64,000 nt of DNA. It comes from Achaetomium macrosporum. Lineage: Eukaryota; Ascomycota; Sordariomycetes; Sordariales; Chaetomiaceae. Within the stretch, counting starts at the first letter, position 1. The number at the start of each line of letters is the position of its first letter. The DNA lies in contig MU860059.1 of assembly GCA_033296875.1 (NCBI GenBank), positions 62,001 to 126,000 of the forward strand, given 5' to 3'. The translations under genes were made by a program, and so were the position numbers. This document shows, one piece after another, positions 13,227 to 23,500 of the stretch. A model generated the notes under the pieces. The model did no database searches, was not told where the DNA came from, and worked only from the letters and a program-made list of their open reading frames with translations.

Positions 13227-15272
13227 ATGATCGCGACCGGCGACGACGACCCTCGGACACTTCTCATACCGGGGCAATGTGACATCCGCGAATACGGCGC
13301 GGTGCCGACGGCTGTTCCGGACAGCCCCGAGAGCAGTAGCGCTAGCGACACCGCGTCCGATGTTCAGGATGGCGTGAGACAAATTGAGGCCGTTTCGCGA
13401 ACATGGTCGAAATGGGGGTTGGTGATTGCTTATATGAGGTCGGTGGGCTTCCGTCAGGGAGACATAAACTACTCACAGGAGTCACTAACCACCTATGCTT
13501 AAGCATTTTCCTCATGGCCTTCACCATCTCGCTGGAGGGACAGGTTACGTATTCTCTGGCTGCGTTTGCCGTCAGCTCCTTCAATAACCACTCCCTGCTA
13601 TCAACCGTCTATGTCGTACAAGGGGTCGTAAATGGTATGAACCGGGAGTCTATGCTTGCCGTATCCCTACTGACCCGAGTTAGCCGTCATCAAGCCGCCC
13701 ATGGCGAAGATTGCAGACGTCTTTGGCCGGCTGGAAGCCTTCTGCATCTGCATCCTGCTCTGCGTCCTGGGCTACATCCAGATGGCCGCTTCGCAAAATG
13801 TCGAGACGTACGCTTCAGCTCAGATATTCTACTCGGCCGGGTCAACAGGCTTGCAGATCCTGCAGCAGGTATTCATCGCCGACACCAGCGACTTCCTCAA
13901 CCGCGCCCTCTTCTCCAGCCTGCCGGACAGCCCCTTTCTCGTGACCGTCTGGATCGGGCCCGCCATTGCTGCGGCCATTCTTGCCAACACGTCCTGGAGG
14001 GTGGGCTACGCGGTTTGGGCCCTTATCCTTCCCCTCGCCTTCCTACCGTTAGCCATGAGCTTGTTCCTAAACGGCCGCAAAGTTGAAAAGATGGGCCTGC
14101 TCGTCAAGAAGCGGCGTGGAGATGCCGCCACAAACGGCAGGTCGTCGCGAGCAGCAGCAAAACGGCTGTTTCACGACCTCGACATAGGCGGCACCCTCCT
14201 TCTCTCTGGTGGCCTCTCCTTGATCCTCATCCCCCTAACGCTTGTTTCGCGTTCTCCGTCGGGATGGCATAACCCGAAGCTCCTCGTCATGATCCTCACG
14301 GGCCTGATTCTCCTCATTCTTTTCCCCTTGTGGGAATCCCGTCCACACCTCGCCCCTTACCCTCTCCTCCCGCTTCCGCTCCTAAAATCCCGCACATTTT
14401 GTGCCGGTTGTGCTCTCGGCTTCTTTTACTTCGGAGTTTTCTACATCGCCGTCCAGCCCTACTTCTACTCGTACCTCCTCGTCGCCCTCAACCTGCCCGT
14501 CTCGCAGGCCGGGCCCATCACGCAAACCTTCTCTTTCGCATCCACCATCGCAGCCTTGCTCGCCTCCCTCATCATCCGTCGCCTTTCCGTCCCCAGGCCG
14601 AGACCCTTCATCCGAGCCGGCGCTGTCCTCTACACCCTCGCCATCGTCGTGCTCCTCCGCACGCGCACGCGCACCGCATCGATCGTGTCCCTTTTTGCAG
14701 CACAGACGGGCCTTGGCGCCGGGGCAGGGCTGATGCATGTCGCGACGCAGCTGGTCGTGCAAGCGGCCGCTAGCAGTTACAATCAGCACCATGGCCACGG
14801 GCACCCGCAGCAATATGTCGGCGTTGCAACTGCGTCTTTCCTGACGCTCGTCCAGGTCGGCGCCGCCGTGGGCTCGGCTGTGTCGGGTGCTGTTTGGGGC
14901 AGGTTGGTCCCAGCCAAACTGACCGAGTATCTGCCTGAGCATGTCAAGGGTGAGGCGAAGAAGATTTATGCCAGCGTGGTGGTCGCGTGTAGCTATGCCT
15001 GGGGCAGTCCGGAACGGGAGGCGATTGCGCGGTCGTATCAGGAGACGATCACGGTGTTGCTGTGGGTTGCGCTGGTGGCATGTGGGCCGATGCTGGGCAT
15101 GGCGGCGTTGGTGGGGGACTATAGACTTGATGGGACAGGGAGAGGAGACGCGGGAAGGATGGAAGTTAGGGAGAGTGAGGCGAGACGCTCCAGGGGGACG
15201 TGGTGGTCGAAATGGCGGGGCCGGCCAAAGGGGAGGACTGCATCTTTCTCTGTTTCAAGCGTGCACGGCTAG
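13227..15272 (+). CDS. Siderophore-iron transporter, MFS superfamily (Sit/Mir type)
   Basis: Exons 13227-13438, 13504-13634 and 13684-15272 encode 643 aa; introns 13439-13503 and 13635-13683 restore the continuous segments YMSIFLMAFTISLEG and QGVVNAVIKPPMAKIADVFG. A polar cytosolic N-terminus of about 65 residues precedes roughly a dozen or more membrane segments. The motif PPMAKIADVFGR and the stretch SAGSTGLQILQQVFIADTSD are typical of fungal siderophore transporters (Sit1/MirB relatives), which import ferric siderophores by proton symport. The C-terminus is cytosolic, Arg/Gly-rich and variable. No siderophore biosynthesis gene lies nearby, so it may serve xenosiderophore uptake. The exact substrate cannot be read from sequence, and the start could lie further upstream if a leader exon exists. 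Confidence 0.88.
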
Positions 15273-15316
15273 ATTGGTTGAGCATTTGGATAGGTTCGAC
15301 ATAGAGCTTCTCTGGA

Positions 15317-16133
15317 TGTGAGGTTGGGTGGTCCGTGCACCGCACCCACCTCTATACATAATCTACATGCGGACTAGTGCCAGCGCAACCCTAACCCTGT
15401 CACGGGCCAAACCCGTGACAGCAGTCGTCAAAGATAGAGCCTTCCCTGCACTGCCACCTACGCTATAGAAAGCCGCCTTCAACATCGTAGACGGTGCCTT
15501 TACGATGCCTCAGAAGAGCCAGGATAGCCGCAAGGCTCAGAAGAAGGCTAGGGAGCAAGCTAGTCCAACCAATCAGACTATCCAGGCCTTGTTTAACAAG
15601 ATTGGGAGGTCTCTGGATTGCAAGAATGCGGAGATCGCCGCTTTGAGGGCACAGGTAGCCTATCTATCTACGGAGTTAGGGGTCCATAAGCCATGCACCC
15701 GCAAGAGGGTCAAAGAGGGTGCCAACGAGCGGTTTGCTAGAATAGAAGATATCGCTGCGGCTGAGGAAGCCAGTCGGGTAGCTCCTAAGAGGAGGAAGAC
15801 CACGCCGATGGCTAGGCAGAGCAACGTCATCGAGAAAGCTGAGGAAATGATTATTCATGAGCTCAATAGAATCCGCGAGGCTCGGGAGATGGAGTAGGTA
15901 TACTTTTTGTATCGAGTTATAGCTAAATTAGACGTCGAGAGCATTATGTTTTGATGAGGGTGGTAGCATTTCCCGATCCGGTTGTGGGGTAATCCGGTTA
16001 TGGGGTCACACCGTCTATATCTTTATATGTTAGTATAGAAGATGGGCATGGTGATAGCTTCATGCATGACAGTCGGCAGGGCTGTCTGTAGAGGGGTGTG
16101 AGGTTGGGTGCTCCGTGCACCATACCCACCTCT
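15317..16133. mobile_element. Truncated DNA-transposon remnant with quasi-palindromic ends
   Basis: The ends are two 37-bp copies at 15317-15353 and 16097-16133, 34 of 37 bases identical in direct orientation. Each copy is itself an imperfect palindrome (gaggttgggtg on one arm, cacccacctc on the other), so they can also be read as inverted ends. Between them lie a perfect 9-bp stem with 5-nt loop (15398-15406 paired with 15412-15420) and a 130-codon frame resembling the C-terminal tail of pogo/Fot1-type DDE transposases. The interpretation is an internally deleted, non-autonomous element; no clear target-site duplication could be fixed. Confidence 0.5.
15505..15897 (+). pseudogene. Residual transposase C-terminal tail (pogo/Fot1-like)
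   Basis: A 130-codon frame begins with ATG and ends with TAG. It has a heptad-like coiled-coil stretch (NAEIAALRAQVAYLSTELG) followed by a basic segment and NERFARIEDI, then another helical segment ending EEMIIHELNRIREARE. This order of coiled coil, basic block and xNxRFxxIExI is what the tail of many fungal pogo/Fot1 transposases looks like. The catalytic DDE domain and the DNA-binding N-terminus are absent. It lies inside the pair of 37-bp repeats at 15317 and 16097, which supports origin from an internally deleted transposon. A short host gene of unknown function is the alternative. Confidence 0.5.
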
Positions 16134-16386
16134 GCATATCCTTCCAGTCCTGCCTGCATGGCTCACTTTCTTCCTCTTCTATATCAGAGTCAGTTATTCA
16201 GCAACGTCAACACCAAGAATTCATCACCATTCGTGTTGCCGTGCATCCCACACTGGACGATACCCTGAGTTTGCGCAATGGCATCAATATACAGCACATT
16301 TTACATTTCAGACAGACACAAGCACAATAGAGTCTCGCTGCCGGACTCTTTGACAAACCCACCAGCTACATTTTTTGAGGCCCCAT

Positions 16387-17871
16387 TCAAGGCTCCAACT
16401 GCTTCGTCTCAATATGGAACCCAGCCCGCTTCAACCGCTCGATAAACGGCTGTCCAAGACACGCAGGGGTATACACCCCGCCAGCGAGAAGAACATCCTC
16501 CTGAAGAAGCGTAGCAGCAGCCTCAGCAAGGAAAATACCCGTCACTATATCCTAGTCAGCACACCCTGCCAAGTCCCCATCATCAACTTCAAAATCACGA
16601 GAAGAAGGGACTCACGATAATAAGTACTCCCCCTAAACCAAGCCCGACAAAACGCCCCTTCCCGACCATCACCATTGACATCCGCGTGCGCAACACCCCG
16701 ATACTCAATCTCATCCCCTTTAGCAACCTCCGCGTCCGGGCCCTCCCCAGGCTGAGTCACCGTGCGCGCAACGATCCTCCTCAAAAGGGGCGTAGCCAGC
16801 ACCAACCGGAACAGGATCAGCGCGAAATGCAGCGCCATCCCCGTCAGCCAGTTCCTCGGCCGCATGTACTCGCGGAACGAGAAATGCGGGCCATAGAACT
16901 GCTCCTTCCGCGGGGACGGTAGCGTCGAGAGTAAGCCCCAGGTGCGCTGCACCGTCGCGGCGTCTGTGGCTGCGGCGATGGAGGTGGTCAGCAGGCCGAG
17001 AGAGGGGACGGTTACCAGGCCCGTGAGGCGGGTGAGGAGGGAGGGTTTTGGGGTGGCGCTTGCGGCTGGCTGCGGGATGGGTGAGAGCGCAAAGGGCGTG
17101 TAAGCGGCGCGCAGGTCGGACAGGGTGAAGTTCTCGAGGAGGGTCAATGCCGTTGAGAGGGTGCCGCCTGAGGGGGCGGATCTGTTATACATGGGGATTT
17201 AGTCTCAGTCTATGGGATGCGGTGGGAACAGGGTGGCAGATGGAAGGAATGGACACGGGACAGTACCTGAGATCATGGATGGAGACGGTCACGTCCCGAG
17301 TGGTGGTGGAGAACTCGGAGCGGATGAAGGAGGCCAGCGACCAGGTGACGAGGTCCGGCGGCGCCGACTCGATGCCGATTTGGGGAAACATGAGAGCGCC
17401 GGACTGCTTAGCGGCGGCCTCGTACTTCTTGAGCATTTTGGCTACAAAGGGGACCTCGCCGGTCACGTCGAGGTAGTGGGTGCCATTCTCGGCACAGGCT
17501 TTGAAGGCGTGCTCGCCCAACTTTCCATAGGGTCCGACCGTCGTGATGAGGATGAAGGTTTTCTTGGCGAGGCCGGCGAGGTCCTCGTCCGTCAGGCTGC
17601 AGATTTCAATTCCGGGTTGCACCCGGTCTGGATTGAGCATTTTGCACTCGGCCACTACGCCCTCCAGCTTGGACTGGGAGCGTCCTGCTACAGCCCACCT
17701 CAGATCGGTGGGCAGGTGTGTGGTGATGTACTGGGCCGTATACTTTCCGGTGTATCCTGGAACGGGTCAGCCTTGGTTCAGCCACCGTCGTTGGATGCTT
17801 TAGTATTGTTACACACCAGAAGCACCGAAGACGACCACATCGTACTGACGGCCGTGGGCCTTGGAGGGCAT
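16387..17871 (-). CDS. Saccharopine dehydrogenase-like oxidoreductase
   Basis: Four exons on the minus strand, 17817-17871, 17267-17756, 16616-17181 and 16387-16544, give 422 aa. The N-terminus YDVVVFGASGYTGKYTAQY is a Rossmann dinucleotide-binding motif. AVAGRSQSKLEGV and TTVGPYGKLGE, then GTHYLDVTGEVPFVAKM, are the conserved blocks of the SCCPDH / trans-acting enoyl-reductase-like family, distinct from true Lys9. A hydrophobic segment near residues 320-345 (LTGMALHFALILFRLVLATP) may attach it to a membrane or lipid droplet, as known for animal SCCPDH. The last exon was joined at the second of two nearby AG sites (16545-16546), because the first gives an immediate stop. Its neighbours do not suggest a pathway, and the substrate is unknown. 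Confidence 0.85.
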
Positions 17872-18579
17872 GGTGAAGTGAGTCCGGGGCAAGATTGTAT
17901 TCGCTGAAACGAAGGATTGAAGCTGCTCCAAGCTGAACATGCATCCAAAGAGTCTGTGATATCTCAAATAGATCTTCCGAACCAACTAACGAAGACTAAT
18001 ATCTCTCCAATTCAAGGACGACGAAAAGCTCCATTTCGCAAGAAGGGCAAGCCTCGAGTTTGACAAAAGCTGCGGGAATCGCCGGGCTTGACCCGCTGAT
18101 TCTGCTTCCGTCAACCACATACATCATTGATTCTTTCTTTTCATGATGCCCCTGTGATCACCCCAAAATGTATGAGATCCGATGCACGACCGGGAATCGG
18201 CCGTTGCAATCGCCAGAAGAGGAAGCCATTACCGGCACTGGCAAAAGAGCGATCCATGTTTGAGAGCCATTCGCCGTGATCTGTTGCCCGGTGATGTTTC
18301 CGAAAGCTGTTTTAGCCTGGAGGAGAGCCGGAGAAAGTGATGGGACTCGGAGGTGGGCAGCTGAGAGAACCCCACAACCTGATGCCCCGCCCCGCTTTTC
18401 ACTGCTCATTCCTGGCAATTCCTCGGGAAATCGGTTCTGCCAGATCCCGCGCTTTGCAGCCCGGGCCCCTGTCGCACACCAGAAAATTACAGTGCACATT
18501 TCTCAAAATCGTCGTCGCCCGCCAACAGCGAGTCGCCCATTTGGAGATCAAAGTCCAGCACCCCTTCTAAGCAGTCAAG
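17872..18579. other. Divergent intergenic region
   Basis: This lies between the oxidoreductase start at 17871 (minus) and the eL43 start at 18580 (plus), so it should hold both promoters. No specific regulatory motif can be named with confidence, and no open frame looks coding. Confidence 0.6.
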
Positions 18580-19575
18580 ATGTCCAAGCGCACGAAGAAG
18601 GTCGGCATCTCCGGCAAGGTATGTACTCGTAGTTCTTCCCAACTATTTTCCCGGCGTGGTTTGGGTGAAGTGACCGCTGACTCTTGGGCATAGTACGGCA
18701 CAAGGTTCGTGGCCAGCATCTCCTAGATTGTCTCTCCCATTCGCCCTCCGGATATTAGCGTTCTCGGTGCCCGATCGGTTGTTTGAAAGAAGCCTCGTCT
18801 GGATGGAAACTGGTGGCTTCTTGTGGACGCTGCAGGCAGGTTGCGCGCATTCTGGAAGCCCTTAGCAAACGGGAAACTTGGGAGTGATTCACTCGCCACG
18901 CAGAATCTTGGGTACCGAAGACCAGAGTGACTGGCTCCAACCTTGGCGGAATGCGTCGTCCTTTGGCTCTTGTCACGGAGCTGGTGACTAGCTGGCGGCT
19001 AGCTCTAGCGCACCCGAGGCTCTGCGGTTAAGCAGATTCAGGACCGATCGGGCTACCATGACGAGGGCGCAACCTGGGAAATTTGGAACTTTGACGTGGT
19101 GCTAACAACAAGCTTAGATACGGTGCCTCGCTCCGTAAGCTGGTCAAGAGTAAGTCAAACAGCCGATCCCTACGAGTACACTTCATTTGCTAACTTCCCC
19201 GCAGAGCAGGAAGTTTCCCAGCACGCCAGATACACTTGCAGTATGTACCCATCAGACGACAGACGCTCGCGACCTCTCAAGTGCAAAGAGCTGCCGTCAA
19301 TCTGCACAAAGAGCCCCTTGGAGAACGATTAGTGACGTTTAACTCCTTTGAACAGCATTCTGCGGCAAGAACACCGTCCGGCGGTCGGCCGTCGGCATCT
19401 GGTCGTGCAAGTCTTGCAAGAAAACCATGGCTGGCGGTGCTTACTCTCTCTCGTGAGTCCGCCTGGGTGGCTCTCCGCTCCAGACACAGTGAAGACTAAT
19501 CGACCATTTAGGACTCCTGCCGCGGCTGCTATGCGGTCAACTCTCCGCCGTCTCCGCGAGATCACCGAGGTGTAG
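18580..19575 (+). CDS. RPL43: 60S ribosomal protein eL43 (L37a/L43)
   Basis: Six exons, 18580-18618, 18694-18704, 19118-19149, 19205-19240, 19356-19452 and 19512-19575, encode exactly 92 aa, the usual length of the family. The product starts MSKRTKKVGISGKYGTRYGA and carries the zinc-ribbon pairs YTCTFCGK and WSCKSCKK, with the C-terminus STLRRLREITEV. It sits at the large subunit of the cytosolic ribosome. The second exon is only 11 nt (TACGGCACAAG, encoding YGT and part of R), and the intron after it is 413 nt, far longer than the others. All junctions are GT-AG and keep phase. High intron density near the start is common in ribosomal protein genes of filamentous fungi. Confidence 0.95.
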
Positions 19576-20504
19576 AGGCAAAGGGAAGGATCTGTTTCTG
19601 CTTCTGGGTTTGGTGTCATGAAAAAGGGCAACGGAAGTTCTGCGATACACTTTCAGCCGTTGGGGACGGCGGGTCGATCAATGACAATTCTTTAAGCAAC
19701 GAGGAGTCCACGGTCTCGTTTCACGAAGTCACTTGTATGATGTGGACAGGAACCAAACCGGCACCGCGGGCCCCCATCACGACATTAGCTGGGAAGAGGC
19801 CATCACGGTTGCCGGATTCTAGACCTTGCAGCTGCCAAATGAACCATGACACTTTCTATCTTCATTGGTCTCGTCCCCTGGGCGTGCTCTTTCGGTGAAG
19901 AAACCTGCCGGTGTCAATGAGAAATGGCGTCGTACTCACCTTGCTTCCCTCTGGCACTGCCAGATCATGCCATGATCACCCGAGGGAGGTTTGTAACCTG
20001 TAAATCTGGTTGTTCATCTCTTGGGCCAGGAGCTCGATGTAGGCCTTATCTACATAGTCATCATCGGCCATGATGCCTCGCAGGCCATGAGCCCGTTGCA
20101 CAGAGGGCCGACAGACCGAAGGAAGCGCAACCGAGGCCAGGGACAACTGGGGGATATACATCATCAATTTACACAGTAGTGTAAGTGGCCTACAACAATC
20201 AACTGCAGAGGCTTCGTATGTACCGCGGTAGACAGGCCGCTCTTCATGGGTCTTCACACCGTAGGTCAAGCCCATCAGGTCCCATTCCCTTGACGTAAAA
20301 GAACACTAGCATCGTGAGCGTCAGCCAGCTTCTCCGTGATCCTACCTAACAGCGTCTCAACGGTCAGAGTCGCAAGGCCACATCCCGCTGGGATCATCTG
20401 CGTCTGACGTGTCGCCATGCCACCCAAGTTCGAATGTACCCGCCCGATCTTGCTGCCCGGGCCCGACGTGACCAGCGGCCCACATACCATAGACCTCCAG
20501 TGTC
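19576..20504. other. Intergenic region and 3' flank of the broken NLR gene
   Basis: Beyond the eL43 stop there is no recognisable gene. The out-of-frame ankyrin reading of the neighbouring pseudogene loses repeat character near 20505 and runs to a stop at 20357. A 99-codon minus-strand frame at 19976-20275 has no recognisable feature. Confidence 0.55.
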
Positions 20505-23500
20505 TTGTCCGTTGCTTGCACCGTAACTCCACGATCAAGAAGAAGCCTTATGACTGCTTCGTGGCCCTTTGAGGCAGTGTCGGAAGCCCAGCTAAGGGGT
20601 GTCCGGCCATTTTTATCCGTCGTGTCTATTGCCGCACCCCGATCAAGGAGAAGTCTCACGACGGCCTCGTGGCCGTGCATTGCAGCCCAGCTAAGCGGTG
20701 TCCGGCCATTCTCATCCCACCGCGGGACCCCGGTCAAGAAGCAGCCTGACGACTGCTTCCCGGGCTATCCCGGCGATCCTGGCATCCGACCAAGCCAATT
20801 TCGTAGCAGCCCAGCTCAGCGGTGTCCGGCCAGTCTTATCCGCCCTTTCGATCATAGCACCTCGATCAAGAAGAAGTCTGGCCACTGCTTCGTGGCGGTG
20901 GAGTATAGCCCAGCTAAGTGGTGGCCAGCCACTCTTATCCGTTGTTTCTATCGCGGCACCCCGATCGAGAAGAAGTCTAACGACTGTTTCACGGTCATAA
21001 GCTGCAGCGCAGATAAGCGGTGTCAAGCCAGCCGTATCCGCTGTTTCGATCGCGGCACCCCGATCAAGAAGAAGCCTAACGACTGTATCGGCGGCCTTGA
21101 ATATAGCCCAGTGAAGCGGTGTCTTGCCATGTCCATCTGTTGTATCGATCGCGGCCCCATGATCAAGAAGAAGCTTCACAACTGCCTCGTGACCACCTTC
21201 GGCAGCCAGGCTAAGCGGCGTTCGCCTCATCGCGTCCCTCGTCGTGTCTATTGCAGCGCCGTACTCAAGGAGAAGCTTCACAACTGCCTCGTGACCACGT
21301 TGGGCCGCCAGGCTAAGCGGTGTTTGGCCAGTCCTATCTCGCGTCTCTGTTTCCGCGTCGCAATCAAGGAGGAGCTTCACAACTGCGTCATGCCCAGCTT
21401 CGGCAGCCAGGCTAAGCGATGTCCCGCCATAGCGGTCCTTTGGTGTAGTGCTAGCGCCACGATCAAGAAGCAGCTTCACAACTGTCTCGTGGCCATCTTT
21501 GGCAGCCAGGCTAAGCGGTGTCTTGCCGTTCCCGTCCGACCTCTCTATTGGAGCGCCATGGTCAAGAAGAAGCTTGACAACTGGCTCCTCACCAGCAGTA
21601 ACGGCTCTGTGGAGCAAGAGCTGGTCCTCAAGCCTCGATTTCAGATCGAGATTGGCTGGACCGGTTCTCAAAGCAAAGCCCAGAAGCACTGTATACCCTC
21701 TTTTTGTCAGGTGATACAGCACACCTGTTCGTCTCGAAAATGAAAATTCGCGGCCGATGGTCGTATCTCGCTTGTTTGGCTCTCACTCCACGGCACGCGG
21801 ACAGTTTCCTCCATGAAGCTGCTCCTGGGCTTCCAACATGGCTGTGACTGCTTGATGACTCCCGCAGGCCAACGCGGCAAATATGGGCGGCCCGTACCGC
21901 TCATCCTCAACGTCAAAAGCATGTCGATTGTTCTCATGAATGCGGATTAGAGCGGGTAGATTCTGTTCTGCGAAAATGTAGAGAAGGCTTGGTGTTGACT
22001 TGTGCCGGCGATTGTCATATGTAGCGCAAATGTTGCCTAGAGATACCATGTGTGTGGGCTCAAGCTCGCGGAGGAAGTTGGCCTGGCAGATTCCAGCGGC
22101 CTGTGCTTCGTCGGCATGCCATAACACCATCTCCACAGCATACTGAAGGAACGGAAAGACTTCTGCCGTCTTCTGACGGAGCTCTTTGCCTTCCGCAGAA
22201 GAAGCTTTGGGCAAGGGATCAGGAATGGTGAGATGCGCACTGATGTCGGTGGCCATGATGTAGCTAACACAGCACTGCTTCAAACGATCATGGCTTTGGC
22301 CTTCGAATGTAGTCCCCAGATCTGACCAAAGCACACTCAATCCTTTCTCCTTCAGAAGGAAATCTCTAACCGATTCGTGGATGAACTGCACTGTCGGAAC
22401 CTTGGATTTGGTGACTTCGGCAAGCCCCTTGGACGAGTTCAGGACGAACCTCTCGATCGTCTCCAGAGGCAGCTCACGCGGATCGTATGCCGAGACATCT
22501 GCTGGCTCCGTTCCCGAGAGAATGGCGAAGTAAAGCTCGGTTGGCTTAAGAGGCCTTCGTGCAAAGAGGACCCACTGGATACAGAGAAGGAGCTCGTGTC
22601 TGTTTCGTTGATCGCGGGTCAGAATGTCGCGGAACAGTTCATGGAGGTCGGCAGGTATTGTTTTGAGTGTCCGTCGTAGATGATGTGGCCCACGACCTTC
22701 ATCATGCTCCTGGTTGAGAATGCCTATCACGAGAACAACCCACATGAAGACCCCGGCAGATTTGTCCTGCAGGTCCTCCCGTATCCTCCCGGCAAGAACG
22801 GTGTGGCCAATACGCAGCTCACTGTCGATATAGTCGGTAATGTCCTGGTCATGGCCCTCCTGACCTTCCAGGACGAAGTCGAGTCCCTTCGAGATCGTGA
22901 TGTATGGATAGTGTCGACTGGAGAAAAGGACGCGAAATCTGGTTCCGAGGGGAATGGCAAGGTCGCCGAGATGCTGAAAGAAGGCCACCATATCTCGCAC
23001 TTCAGCTTGGTCGCATTCGTCTAGGGCGTCAATGAAACATGCCACGGAGCAATCTGCAAGCGACTGGACAGCCTGTTGGAACAAGTCCTTCAGAGTCTCG
23101 ATACTCCAGGCGTAAGCACTGCTAGCGTTCCAGTTTGCGAACCCGAGAATGTCGAAGGCGTCTTGAAGCGGGGGGACCCGTTCGAGAAGCTGCAGCAGCA
23201 GTGATCGGTACATGCCAGCTGTGGATTTCTCCAGGTCGGCCCCCCTTGCGTTGAAGAAGAAGGATATAACGATCGTGTCCCTCATGGACTTTCGCGCATT
23301 GGCAAGAGCGAACTTCATCAGGGTAGACTTCCCAGTGCCAGGCTTTCCCTTCAACCATAGAAATCCATGGTGATCGGCCAGTTTCTTCGGGTCGAGCCAG
23401 TCAAGATACTCTGGCTTCTCAAAAGCCACTTACAGGTTTTGCTGTGGGCGGTTTTGATGGACATCCCAGCGGGCGTCGACTTGGTCGAACCGGAGCGAGT

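Noticed and set aside
15387..15398. Telomere-like AACCCTAACCCT
   Set aside because: Only two units, as expected by chance; no longer tract or subtelomeric context.
19976..20275. 99-codon minus-strand frame downstream of the NLR remnant
   Set aside because: No similarity to ankyrin or any other motif; not continuous with the pseudogene frame.
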